A stretch of DNA of 64,000 nucleotides from Halomonas halophila (GTDB taxonomy: Bacteria; Pseudomonadota; Gammaproteobacteria; Pseudomonadales; Halomonadaceae): the NCBI RefSeq assembly GCF_030406665.1, contig NZ_CP129121.1:2480001-2544000 (forward strand), in the 5' to 3' direction. Positions 35,916-46,992 of this stretch are shown piece by piece. Position numbers and translations under genes: made by a program. Every line of letters begins with the position of its first letter. Positions within the stretch are counted from its first letter, which is position 1. A model generated the notes under the pieces. It saw nothing but the letters and a program-made list of their open reading frames with translations, ran no database searches and had not been told where the DNA came from.

Positions 35916-37122
35916 GTGTCTCCAAGTATTCGATGGCGTCGGATTCGCCGAGGCCGGTCGCGACCGGCGTGTCGTCGGCGCGTCCGCCCAGGATCAGGTC
36001 ATAGCGGCCGTCGCGCCCCGTCAGGCAGACCTCGGCCGGGCCGCTGCGGGCGCAGCCCTTGGCGCAGCCGGAAATATGCAGCCGGCCCGCGGCTGATTCG
36101 CCCGGGCCCTCGCTGCGCCGCTCGGCCAGCGCCTGAGCCAGGCCTTGGGTCGCCACGCTGGCCTGGGCACAGAACGGCGCGCCGGGGCAGGCGTCCATGG
36201 CCAGGCGCGGATCGCAGGCGTCATGGATCAGCCCGTCGTCCGGCGCGGCGTCGCGCGTGCTCGCGTGCTCGCCTTCCAGCAGCAGGCGCCGCCAGGGCGT
36301 CACGCGCACGCCGGTGATGTCGTCGTGGAGGACAGCGCGCAGCGAAGCGGCCGTGGCTCGGCCGAAGGCCAGCCCGACCACCCGGCCGGCGGGATGCGAC
36401 CCGGGCGTCAGGCCCGGCGTGTCATCGGACGACTCGGCCCACGCGGCCGTCGCCGCCGCCCAGCCCGGCAGCGGCGCCGTGACGCGACGCATCCGCCCTG
36501 CCGCGAGGCCGCCGCTGTCGACGAACCAGTGCGCCAGCCGCGTCATCAGCGCGACCGCGGCCTCGACGTCGGCGACCGGCGTGGCGAGATCGCGCCCGTC
36601 GGCCCGCACCACCAGGCCGCCCTCGATCGAGCGCTCCAGGCGCAGGTCGGCGGGCACGTCGCCCAGCACCGGCGCCGGGCCGGCGTCCAGCGCCAGCCCC
36701 CACTTGTCCGGCAGCGCCGGCCAGTCCGCCAGTCGGCGCTCCAGCAGGCGCGCCGCCTCGTACGTCGCGTCGCCCTCTCGCCACTCCGGGGCCAGCAGCA
36801 GCGCCGGGCGGCGCTCAGCCGCGGCGTCCGGGGCCGCCAGGCCGTGCTCGACCAGAAACGCCATCAGCTCGGGCCAGCCGGCCTCGTTCACGCCGCGCAG
36901 CTGCAGGTTGGCGCGACGGGTCAGCTCGATCAGGCCGCTGCCCCAGGTCTCGGCGGCCTCGCACAGCGACAGCATCCGCGCCCGGGTGAGCCGGCCCAGC
37001 GGCGGGCGCACGCGCACCAGCAGGCCGTCGCCGGTGGCCATGGGCCGCCAGGCGCCGGGGCACCAGCCGCGGACCTGTGGCGTGGCGCTCGAGCGCTTTT
37101 CCTTCACGCCCTGTTCTTTCAA
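35896..37122 (-). CDS. cobG: Precorrin-3B synthase
   Basis: Iron-sulfur oxygenase of the sulfite/nitrite reductase fold, using O2 to make precorrin-3B. It marks the aerobic pathway. The [4Fe-4S]/siroheme-type cysteines are CPGAPFC and CAKGC near the C terminus, and IELTRRANLQLRG is the N-terminal half-domain motif. The start is best read as TTG 37122, because GGAGGG precedes it and TTGA overlaps the cobN stop; GTG 37107 is an alternative. It gives 408 residues, normal for CobG. cobH follows with a short overlap. Confidence 0.92.
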   Translation of the reverse strand: MKEQGVKEKRSSATPQVRGWCPGAWRPMATGDGLLVRVRPPLGRLTRARMLSLCEAAETWGSGLIELTRRANLQLRGVNEAGWPELMAFLVEHGLAAPDAAAERRPALLLAPEWREGDATYEAARLLERRLADWPALPDKWGLALDAGPAPVLGDVPADLRLERSIEGGLVVRADGRDLATPVADVEAAVALMTRLAHWFVDSGGLAAGRMRRVTAPLPGWAAATAAWAESSDDTPGLTPGSHPAGRVVGLAFGRATAASLRAVLHDDITGVRVTPWRRLLLEGEHASTRDAAPDDGLIHDACDPRLAMDACPGAPFCAQASVATQGLAQALAERRSEGPGESAAGRLHISGCAKGCARSGPAEVCLTGRDGRYDLILGGRADDTPVATGLGESDAIEYLETRDALRL

Positions 37123-40100
37123 GACATGCCCTCCCGTCGCTCGTCGAACTCGAGCAGCAGGTCTTGCAGGGCCTCGGCGCGCTCGCCGGCGTCTTCCCAC
37201 AGGCCGCGCTGGACGGCCTCGAGCAGCCGCTCGGCCATCTCCTCCAGCGCCGCGGCGTTGTGCTCGCGCAGGAAGCGCTGGTTGGCGTCGTCGAACACCA
37301 GGGCATCGCTCACCTGGGCGTACTGGTGGTCGGGCACCAGGTCGGTGGTGGCGTCATAGGCGAACAGGGTGTCCACGGTGGCGGCCATCTCGAAGGCGCC
37401 CTTGTAACCGTGCTCGCGCATGGCCTCGATCCACTTGGGATTGAGCACCCGGGAGCGCACCACCCGGGTGATCTCCTCCTGCAGGGTGCGGATGCGCGGC
37501 CGCGCCGGGTTGGCATGGTCGGCGTGGTAGACGGCCGGCGCCTCGCCGCCCAGGGCGCGGCCGGCGTTGGCCATGCCGCCCTGGAAGGCGTAATAGGTGC
37601 TGGAGTCGAGGATGTCGTGCTCGCGGTTGTCCTGGTTGTGCAGCACCGCCTGCAGCCCCTCGAGCCGATGCGTGAAGGCGCGGCGCGCGGCGGCGCCGGA
37701 CTCGGGGAACTGGCCGTAGGCATAGGCGCCGGCCGCGACGTAGGCCTCGGCCAGCTCGTCGGCGTCGTCCCAGGCGCGAGTGTCGACCAGCCGATCCAGG
37801 CCGGTGCCGTACTCGCCGGGCCTGCTGCCGAACACCCGGAACCCCGCCTCCTGCTCGGCCGCCTCGGGCGAGAGCCCGGCGGCCTCGAGCTCACCGCGGC
37901 GCGCCTCGACCGCGGCGCGGATGGTGTTGCCGTCGCCCGGCTCGTGGTAATCGGCCACCGCCCTCACCGCGGCGTCGAACAGCCGGATGACGTGGGGGAA
38001 GGCGTCGCGGAAGAAGCCGGACACCCGCAGGGTGACGTCCACCCGCGGCCGGCCCAGCAGCATGCTGGGGATCACCTCCACGTCGATCACCCGCTGCGAG
38101 CCCAGCGACCAGATCGGCCGCACGCCCATCAGCGCCAGGGCCTGGGCGATGTCGTCGCCGCCGGTGCGCATGGTGGCGGTGCCCCAGATCGACAGGCCCA
38201 GCCGGCGCGGATAATCGCCATGGTCCTGCAGGTAGCGCTCGACGAACGCCTGGGCCGAGGCCTCGCCCAGCGACCAGGCGGCGGGCGACGGCACGGCGCG
38301 GTTGTCGACGCTGAAGAAGTTGCGTCCGGTGGGCAGCACGTCGAGCCGGCCGCGGCTGGGCGCCCCGCTCGGCCCCGGCGGCACGGCGAGGCCGTCGAGC
38401 CCGTCGAGCAGCGCGCCGATCTCGCGCTCGGCACCGTGGCGCATGGCGGCCCAGAGGCCGTCGCGGGCATGGCGACAGAGCGCCGCGGTGGCCGGCCAGT
38501 CGCGGGCCAGTCCCTCGAGATCCCCCGGCGCCAGTACGTAGCCTTCGACCAGCCGCTCGGCCAGCGTCTCGAGGCGCTCGCGGGTGTCGGCGGCGCTGCG
38601 CCAGGGTGCATCATCCAGCTCGGCCAGCTCACTCAAGGCCGCCGGCCGCGGCCCTTGCCAGGGCTCGGCGCCGGCCGTCAGCGGATCGAAGCATTTGTCT
38701 TGACCATCCGCCTCGCGCAGTCCCAGGTCGTCGGCCAGGGCGTGCAGCAGGCCCTGGCGCTCGAGGCCCTCGCCTCGCGGCAGGCGCAGGATGGCGACCA
38801 GGGTCGCGGCCCGCTTGTCCGCCGGCGGCAGGGTGCCGAGCACATGCAGGCCGTGGCGGATCTGGGCCTCCTTGATATCGCACAGGAAGGTGTCGAGCTC
38901 GTTGAGCAGGCGCTCGTCGTCGCCCTGGCAGGCATCCTCTCCCTCGCCCGCCGACGGATTCAGCTCGGCGTCGATGCCGGTGCGCTTCAGGTGCTCGAGG
39001 ATGCGCTCGCGCAGCAGCGCCTCGCGGCGCGGGTCCATGCCCAGCGCCTGGTAGTACTCGTCGGTCAGCGACTCGAGCTCGGCCAGCTCGCCGTAGAGCT
39101 CGGCCCGGGCCAGCGGCGGCATCAGGTGGTCGATGATCACCGCCTGGCTGCGTCGCTTGGCCTGGGCACCCTCGCCCGGGTCGTTGACGATGAAGGGATA
39201 GAAGTGCGGCAGCGGCCCCAGGGCCACGTCCGGCCAGCACTCGGCCGAGAGCGCCGTGCTCTTGCCGGGCAGCCATTCCAGGTTGCCGTGCTTGCCGACG
39301 TGGATCACCGCGTCCACCCGGTAGTGCTCGCGCAGCCAGAGGTAGAAGGCCAGGTAGCTGTGAGGCGGCACCAGCTCGGTGTCGTGATAGCTCCTGACCG
39401 GATCGGCATCCGGACCGGCGTCGATGTCACGCGCCGGCTGGATGCCGACGAAGGTCTCGCCGAGGCGAATGCCGGCGATCAGCAGCCGGCCCTGGCGGTG
39501 CTTGGGGTCGTCCTCGGGGGCGCCCCAGCGCCGCCAGACCGCCTCCTGCAAGGAGGCCGGCAGGGTGCGGAACCAGGCCAGGTAGTCGTCGACGCCGAGG
39601 CTCTGCCAGCTGCCGCGCCAGGCAAGCGACTGCGGATCGTTGGTCACGCTGGCCTGGAGGCGCCGGACCAGCTCATTGCCGTCCTCGGGCAGGTCCGCCA
39701 GCGGATAGCCGGCACCTTCCAGCGCGCGCAGCAGGTTGACCGTCGAGGCCGGGGTGTCGAGGCCGACGCCGTTGCCAATGCGGCCGTCCCGGGTCGGATA
39801 GTTGGCCAGCACCAGCGCCAGGCGCTTGTCGGCGTTGGCGGTGTGGCGCAGCCGCGCGTAGCGCCGGGCCAGTTCGGCGACGAAGGCGGCGCGCTCGGGA
39901 TGCGGCTCATGGCGGGTCACCGAGAGCTGGCAGCGCTCGCTGTAGTGGGCCTCGGCCTTGAAGCCCACCGCGCGGGTGATGACGCGGCCGTCCATCTCCG
40001 GCAGCACCACCTGCATGGCCACGTCGCGGCTGTGCAGGCCGGCGGCCTTGTCGCGCCAGTCGTCCTCGGGGCTGCTGGCCAGTATAGCCTGCAGCACCAC

Positions 40101-41083
40101 CGGGCGGCCGGCGAACAGGCCGCTCGCTTCGTCAGCCCCGTCGTCGCAGAACGCGCCGGCGTCGAGCGTGCCCTCGTCGGGCTCGCGGTTGACCGAGAAA
40201 CCGGTGGTGTTGACCACCAGGCCGGCGCCGGTGCGCTCGATCAGGTGATCGACGAAGGCGACGCAGGCGTCTTCCTTCAGCGAGGCCACCGCCACCGCCA
40301 GCGGCGCCAGGCCCTCGGCCTCGAGCGCCGCAATCAGGCCGTCCAGCACCGCGGTGTTGGCCCCCTGCAGATGGCTGCGATAGAACAGCAGCAGGCAGAC
40401 GGGACGCACAGAGTCGCGCTGCGCCTCCCAGTCCGCCAGGGTCGCCTCCTGTCCGGCCCTCGGCGCGGATTCGGGCGCCTGAGAGAGCGCCGTGTCGGGC
40501 GCCCCAGAAAGCGCGGGGTCGGGCGCTTTGGAAAGAGACAGATAGATCAGCGCGGGGGGAATCGCCCGCGGCTCGCGCCATTCCAGCGGCGCGTCCAGAC
40601 ATTCCGCGCCGACGAAACGCAGCAGCTGCTCGGCGTTGTCGGCGCCGCCCTCGCGCAGGTAGCGCCATACCCGACGGGCCGATTCGACCGGCACGCTGGA
40701 GGCCTCCAGCAGGGCATCGTCGGGAGCGTCGCAGCCCGGTACCAGGAGCAGCTGCCGCGTCGGGTCCGCAGCCGCCCAGGCCCGCAGGCGATCGAAGCCG
40801 TACTGCCAGTAGGCACTGCCGCCGAGCAGCGAGACGATCACCAGCCGCGCGTGCTCCAGCACCCGATCCTCGTAGAGGTCATAGGCGGCGGGCTTGACCA
40901 GGTTCATCCAGTTGGCGAGGCGCACCGATGGAAAGGCGTCGCCCAGCCGCTCGACCGCCTGGGCCAACGCCGACAGGCTGCTGTCGGCGGCCGACAGGAT
41001 CACGACCTCGGCGGGCGTCTGCTGCAGGTCGACGATGCCCTCGTCGTCGACGAAGCCTCCGGGCTTGGCGGCGAACAGGTGCA

Positions 41084-41084
<1 letters not shown>
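37119..41084 (-). CDS. cobN: Aerobic cobaltochelatase large subunit CobN
   Basis: Large subunit of the ATP-dependent chelatase that inserts Co(II) into hydrogenobyrinic acid a,c-diamide. It has 1321 residues, slightly longer than the usual ~1275, and a CobN/BchH-type domain through most of its length (for example WLPGKSTALSAECWPD and HVGKHGNLEW). Residues about 184-210 form a low-complexity insertion with repeated SKAPDPALS / GAPDTALS / QAPESAP units. ATG 41084 overlaps the cobW stop by one base (TGATG). Its AAA+/VWA partner is likely the fused subunit at 43560-45371 rather than separate CobS/CobT. Confidence 0.95.
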
Positions 41085-42180
<1,096 letters not shown>

Positions 42181-42184
<4 letters not shown>

Positions 42185-43563
42185 GCGTGGCATTCCTTTG
42201 TCGAATCGTCAGCGACCGCGGCCGCGCCAAACAGGCGGGCCACGGCGGCGGGGTTGTCGGGGAAGAACAGGTGCAGGTAGGACGCGGTCAGGCCTCGCGC
42301 GCGATAGATCGCCTCGCCCGGCGCGGGATGGCGCTGGCGGCGACCGTGGGCGATGGGCTCGGGCGTGCCGCTGGCCTGGGAGCGGTGATGGGCGTGGCCG
42401 CGCACCGGCCCTTCGGGCAGCTCGGCGCTCTGCATGCCCTGGCAGCCGCGGCGCCCGCGCATGGCGCCGGCGCCGGGCAGCAGGCCCAGCATGGCGTGGG
42501 TCTCGCCGTCCTGATCGGTCAGGGTCTCCAGGCAGTAGAGCAGCCCGCCGCACTCGGCGAGGATCGGCAGATCGTCATCGAAGGCCCGCCGCAGGTCGTC
42601 ACGCAGCGCGGCGTTGGCGGCGAGGCCTTCGGCGTGCAGCTCCGGATAGCCGCCAGGCAGCCACAGGGCGTCGCAGGCCGGCAGACTCGTATCGGCCAGC
42701 GGCGAGAAGAATCTCAGCGTCGCGCCCATGCGCTCAAGCAGGTCCAGGTTGGCCTGGTAGACGAAGCTGAAGGCGGCGTCGCGCGCCACGGCGATGGTGC
42801 GGCCGGCGAGCCAGGCCGGCGGTGCGGAGGCCTCGGTGGGCGCGGGAGTGAAGGCCACCGGCGGCAGCGCCAGCAGGGACTCGGCCAGGTCCTCGGCGGC
42901 GAGCGCCTCGGCGCCGGCGTCGAAGCGCGCCTCCAGGTCGTCGCGGATCTCCTCGGCCTGGACCAGCCCCAGGTGGCGCTCGGGCAGCGCCAGGGCCGGG
43001 TCGCGGGGCATCGCCGCCAGCAGCGGCACGGTCGCCGGCAGCGCGTCCTCGATCAGCTCGCGATGGCGCGCCGAGCCGCAGGCGTTGGCGATCAGCCCGG
43101 CGATGCGCACGTCGTCGCGGAAGCCGGCCAGCCCGGCCACCAGCGCCGCGGCGGTCTGGGCCATGCCCTTGACGTCCATCACGATCACCATCGGCAGGCC
43201 GAACAGCGCGGCCAGATCGGCGCTGGAGGGCTCGCCGTCGAACAGGCCCATGGCGCCTTCGACCAGGATCAGGTCGGCCTCCCGGGCGGCCTCGAACAGC
43301 CGCTGGCGGCAGTAGGCCTCGCCGGCCATCCACAGGTCGAGCTGGTCCACCGGCTGGCCGGAGGCCTGGGCCAGCACCCGCGGGTCCAGGTAGTCCGGGC
43401 CGGTCTTGAACACCCGCACCACCCTGCCCTGGCGTCGCAACATCCGCGCCAGCGCCGAGGTCACGGTGGTCTTGCCCTGTCCCGAGGCCGGCGCGGCGAC
43501 GAACACCGCCGGGCAGCTCACGGCGTCGTGCTCGTGCATCGCGTTCGCTTCCTTGACGTTCAT
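42181..43563 (-). CDS. cobB: Hydrogenobyrinic acid a,c-diamide synthase
   Basis: Glutamine-dependent amidase of carboxylates a and c of hydrogenobyrinic acid, producing the chelatase substrate. The 460 residues combine an N-terminal P-loop domain (FVAAPASGQGKTTVTSALA, then KTGPDYLDP) and a C-terminal glutaminase-like domain with nucleophile Cys in LAECGGLLYCLE. ATG 43563 overlaps the stop of the chelatase gene (ATGA). It is the second enzyme gene of the riboswitch-controlled run. Confidence 0.95.
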
Positions 43564-45371
43564 GTCGATGCCCCCGCCTCCAGGCCGGCCAGCGGCCGAT
43601 AATCGGCGCCCAGCGCCCGGGCGATGTCGCGGCCGCGGCCGCGCTTCACGGCGGCGGATTCGGTGTCGACGACCACGCAGTCGCCGAGCGGCGGCAGGCC
43701 GCTCAGCGGCTGGCGGGTGCGGCCGTCGGTGATCAGGTAGGTGCGCACCTGCAGGCCCGCGTCCTGGCGGCGCCAGCGGCGCACCAGCTGCGCGGCGTGG
43801 CCCACGGCCTCGCGCAGCGGCGTGCCGCCGCCGCCGGGGACGGCATCGAGCCGCTCGAGCAGGTCCCTGGGCGCGCGGCGCCGGGGCTGGAGGGTCTCGA
43901 TGCCGTCGTTGCCGAAGCCCAGCACCGCGATCTGCTCGCGGGCGGCGTAGGCCCGGCGCGCCAGGGCATCGACCGCGCCCTTGGCCCGGCCCAGCAGGCG
44001 CCGCCCGAGGGTCGAGGCGGAGGTGTCCAGCAGCACCAGGTGCAGCATCGGCTGACCGCTGCGCGGGCGGCGATAGCACAGGCGACGCCAGGGGCGTCGA
44101 CCGCGGTGCTCGAGCAGGGTCGCGAACCAGTCCGGGCGCGGCGTGGGATCGCCAGATTCGGCCTGGCGACGATCCCGGCGGCGGCCGACCTGGCGGCCGG
44201 GGCGCCGGCTCGATGAGGCCGAAGCCGAGACCCCAGCGGCCTTGGGCGCGGTCGTCTCGGGCAGCGACGGCATCAGCATCGCGACGCTCGACTGCACGAC
44301 CGGCGGCATGGCGCCCCACTGGCCCTGAGGTTGCGAATCGCCACCGGGGGCCTCGGGGGCCGGCTTGCGTGAATCGTCGCTGCTCGCCCTGCCGCGGCCC
44401 GTGTCAGGCTCGCCAGCCCGGTTCATGCCGGACCCGCCCTCGCCAGCCCCGTTCCCGCCGGCGCCGGAGTCGGAGTCGGAGCCGCTGCCGTTGTCGTCGG
44501 GGGCGGCGGTGCGGCGATGGGCCAGCACCCAAGGCTCGACGACGTCCAGGTCCTCACGCTCGACGCGCGCCGCACCGCGCCAGGCCGCATGGGCCCGGGC
44601 GGCGCGGTGCCAGGTGACATCGGCGCGCAGCCCCTCGACCCCGGCGGCCTCACTGCGCTCGGCGATGCGCTCGTAGATGTCATCGTCGGCGACGATGTCG
44701 GGAAGGCGCTCGCGGGCCTCGGCCAGGCGCCGGGTCAGCGCCGCCTGCTCGGCCTCGTGGGCGTCGACGAAGGCACGCGGGTCGCGGTCGAAGGCCTCGC
44801 GCTGGCGCAGGATCGCCACGCGCTCGGCCACGCCGGGGCTCGCCGACTGCTCGACACACAGGCCGAAGCGGTCGAGCAGCTGCGGGCGCAGCTCGCCCTC
44901 GTCGGGATTCATGGTGCCGATCAGGCTGAAGCGCGCGGCGTGGGCGTGGCTCAGGCCGTCGCGTTCGACGCGGTTGACGCCGCTGGCGGCCACGTCGAGC
45001 AGCAGGTCGACCAGCGCATCCGGCAGCAGGTTGACCTCGTCGACGTACAGCAGGCCGCCGTGGGCGCGGGCCAGCAGGCCCTCCTGGAAGCGCGCCTCGC
45101 CGTCGGCGAGCACCCGCTGCAGATCCAGGCTGCCGGTCAGGCGCTCCTCGCTAGCGCCCAGCGGCAGGGTCACCAGCGACGGTCGCCGGCCCTCGGCATC
45201 GCGCGGCAGAATCTCCGCCAGCGCCCGGGCCAGGGTCGACTTGGCACTGCCCTTGGGACCGCTGATCAGCACGCCGCCGAGGCGCGGATCGACAACGCTG
45301 AGCAGCAGCGCGGTCTTGAGCGCCGGCTGGCCGACGACGGCGACGAAAGGAAATTCGGCAACGGCGCTCAT
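43560..45371 (-). CDS. Fused ChlI-ChlD-type chelatase ATPase/VWA subunit
   Basis: A 603-residue fusion of an AAA+ ATPase (about 1-320) and a C-terminal von Willebrand A domain (about 440-600), joined by a Ser/Gly/Asp-rich linker. Walker A is GPKGSAKST (38-46) and Walker B is GGLLYVDEVNLL. The VWA MIDAS is DTSAS at about 447, with later TGGGTP-like GGGGTPLRE and TDGRTRQP. This is the arrangement of Mg-chelatase ChlI plus ChlD and probably acts with CobN as the small subunits of cobaltochelatase. The start ATG 45371 has no strong SD but overlaps (ATGA) a 30-codon leader ORF, implying coupled translation. It is the first enzyme gene after the riboswitch. Confidence 0.88.
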   Translation of the reverse strand: MSAVAEFPFVAVVGQPALKTALLLSVVDPRLGGVLISGPKGSAKSTLARALAEILPRDAEGRRPSLVTLPLGASEERLTGSLDLQRVLADGEARFQEGLLARAHGGLLYVDEVNLLPDALVDLLLDVAASGVNRVERDGLSHAHAARFSLIGTMNPDEGELRPQLLDRFGLCVEQSASPGVAERVAILRQREAFDRDPRAFVDAHEAEQAALTRRLAEARERLPDIVADDDIYERIAERSEAAGVEGLRADVTWHRAARAHAAWRGAARVEREDLDVVEPWVLAHRRTAAPDDNGSGSDSDSGAGGNGAGEGGSGMNRAGEPDTGRGRASSDDSRKPAPEAPGGDSQPQGQWGAMPPVVQSSVAMLMPSLPETTAPKAAGVSASASSSRRPGRQVGRRRDRRQAESGDPTPRPDWFATLLEHRGRRPWRRLCYRRPRSGQPMLHLVLLDTSASTLGRRLLGRAKGAVDALARRAYAAREQIAVLGFGNDGIETLQPRRRAPRDLLERLDAVPGGGGTPLREAVGHAAQLVRRWRRQDAGLQVRTYLITDGRTRQPLSGLPPLGDCVVVDTESAAVKRGRGRDIARALGADYRPLAGLEAGAST

Positions 45372-45460
45372 GGCGTCACGGCCGAGAAACGGCAGACGGA
45401 CGCGGGACGCGCATCGCGGCGGAGGCTCCGCCGGGAGGGGGAATCGACAAACACGGGCAT
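45368..45460 (-). CDS. 30-residue leader ORF between riboswitch and chelatase gene
   Basis: It starts ATG 45460 with AGAGGA 5-6 bases upstream, reads MPVFVDSPSRRSLRRDA at its N terminus and VCRFSAVTP at its C terminus, and its TGA overlaps the chelatase ATG. It is rich in Arg and Ser. The chelatase start itself lacks a good SD, so translation of this ORF may be needed for the whole cob run, and the riboswitch could act by sequestering its SD. No named family is known to me. Confidence 0.6.
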   Translation of the reverse strand: MPVFVDSPSRRSLRRDARPASVCRFSAVTP

Positions 45461-45506
45461 GGTGATCCTCTCGGTGCCCACCGCACCGGCATGGAATGAC
45501 TCGACG

Positions 45507-45706
45507 TGACAGGCCGGTCTCCGGGCTCAGAAGGGGCACTCGCCGGGGCATGGCCGTGGGCGTCGTGCCGTGATCCGCACCTTCCCGGCATGTCGCCAGT
45601 GGTCGTCGCGGATCGCGCTTCATTACCGTTGCGGGGGCAGCGCTGGGATCGGCCGTGGCCTCACCAGACTTCCCGATTATCCCCTGAACCTCAGGGGCAC
45701 CTGTCT
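45507..45706 (-). ncRNA. Cobalamin riboswitch (cob operon)
   Basis: Read on the minus strand, the aptamer shows AGACAGGTGCC, GGGAAGTCTGGTGA, the core GCTGCCCCCGCAACGGT (45625-45641) and the closing GAGCCCGGAGACCGGCCTGTCA. These are the conserved blocks of AdoCbl-binding riboswitches. The leader between it and the chelatase gene has no clear T-rich terminator, which favours translational control, perhaps through the leader ORF. Confidence 0.95.
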
Positions 45707-45716
45707 TCGGAGGGGT

Positions 45717-45746
45717 ATCGTAATGGACCGGCCATGTCCCGCGCAA
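45717..45746 (-). promoter_or_regulatory. Probable promoter of the cob riboswitch transcript
   Basis: Minus strand: TTGCGC, 18-bp spacer, TACGAT. Initiation a few bases downstream would put the aptamer at the very 5' end of the mRNA. Confidence 0.5.
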
Positions 45747-45784
45747 TCGACCACGCACTCGACCAGCGACGGCAAGCAAGCCCC

Positions 45785-45813
45785 TTGCCGGATAGATTTG
45801 TTATGATATAACA
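45785..45813 (+). promoter_or_regulatory. Promoter of the FecCD-type ABC operon with Zur-like box
   Basis: TTGCCG (45785-45790), 16-bp spacer and TATAAC (45807-45812) form a plausible promoter. TGTTATGATATAACA (45799-45813) covers the -10 and matches the gammaproteobacterial Zur core TGTTATAWTATAACA at 14 of 15 positions. This predicts repression under zinc sufficiency. The box is pattern-based and untested. Confidence 0.6.
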
Positions 45814-45975
45814 TAACTTTTTATTTTCGCGGAAAAGCCTCGCGCGCAGGTCGCCGGCCTCTCCTCAAAGTCGGCGTCGACGCAGGCGTCGATGGGAGTG
45901 GAAAACGCCTCGAAACTCGTGGCAATCTCCCGTCGCCGGTCGGCCACTTCCCCTCCCCCACCTGGACACCGACGC

Positions 45976-46992
45976 ATGACTCTCGCTCGTAGACTACTGG
46001 CAGTGCTCTCACTCATTACGGCGTCATCCGCCGGAGCGGAGGCGACACATTATCCGCTGACGATGATGAATTGCGGCCGCGACATTCACGTCGATGCCGC
46101 GCCGGAACGAACCGTCACCGTCGGTCAGTCGGCGACCGAAATTCTCTACGCTCTGGGGCTCGCCGATCGCGTCGTCGGCACATCGGTCTGGTTCACGCCA
46201 GTGCTGCCGGAATTCCGCGAAGCCAACACCGATATCGAGCGCATCGCCGACAATGACCCGAGCTTCGAGGCGGTCGTGAACAGGCGGCCGGACATTGTCA
46301 CGGCCCAGTACGAGTGGCACATCGGCCCCACCGGCAGCGTGGCGACCCGCGACCAGTTCCAGGATCTCGGCATCAACACCTACATCATGCCCGCCGACTG
46401 CGATACCAAGAACAATGCCACCGGCGGCGACGGCACCCGTACCGCCGCCTTCTCCACCGATTCGGTGTACAAGGGCATCCACGAGCTGGCCACCATTTTC
46501 GACGCCAATGATGCCGGTGACGAGCTGATCGACGAGCTGAAAGACCGCGAGGAAAACGCCATTTCCCGCGCCGAATCGCTGTCGCTTCCGGACGATATTT
46601 CGGCGGTATTCTGGTTTTCGTCTCCCGACGGATCATCGGATCCCTACGTCGCGGGAAGGCTCGGCGCTCCCGGCTACATGATGGACAAGCTCGGCATCCA
46701 GAACGTCATCCAATCGAACGAGGAATGGCCGACCGTGGGCTGGGAAACGATCGCCCGCTCCGACCCGGACCTCATCGTGATCGCGACCATGGATCGCCGC
46801 CGCTATGCGGCGGACAGCGTCGAGACCAAGCGCGACTTCCTGCGCCACGATCCCGTGGCGAGCCAGATGTCGGCGGTGCAAAACGGCCACATCATCGAGA
46901 TGGATGCCCACGCCATGAGCGCGACGATGCGCACCATCTTCGGCCTCGAGACGCTGGTGGATGCCCTGTCCGGGATGTCCTTCGCACGATGA
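45976..46992 (+). CDS. FecCD-type ABC transporter substrate-binding protein (metal or metallophore)
   Basis: Periplasmic binding protein of the BtuF/FhuD (Peripla_BP_2) family. The 338-residue precursor has a signal peptide (MTLARRLLAVLSLITASSAGA, cut near 21). Features are MMNCGRDIHVDAAPERTVTV, ILYALGLADRVVGTSVWF and the late DPYVAGRLGAPGYMMDKLG. It is distinct from the BtuF at 51204-52115. ATG 45976 is chosen for the signal peptide; the frame opens earlier without one. It is adjacent to the cob cluster, but the Zur-like box and the existence of a similar, zinc-starvation-induced system beside the Pseudomonas cob genes (from memory) argue for a zinc or zinc-chelate role rather than B12. Confidence 0.75.
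   Translation: MTLARRLLAVLSLITASSAGAEATHYPLTMMNCGRDIHVDAAPERTVTVGQSATEILYALGLADRVVGTSVWFTPVLPEFREANTDIERIADNDPSFEAVVNRRPDIVTAQYEWHIGPTGSVATRDQFQDLGINTYIMPADCDTKNNATGGDGTRTAAFSTDSVYKGIHELATIFDANDAGDELIDELKDREENAISRAESLSLPDDISAVFWFSSPDGSSDPYVAGRLGAPGYMMDKLGIQNVIQSNEEWPTVGWETIARSDPDLIVIATMDRRRYAADSVETKRDFLRHDPVASQMSAVQNGHIIEMDAHAMSATMRTIFGLETLVDALSGMSFAR

Noticed and set aside
45799..45817. Fur box reading of the AT-rich palindrome
   Set aside because: It does not follow the GATAAT hexamer pattern; the TGTTAT-N3-ATAACA symmetry fits Zur better.
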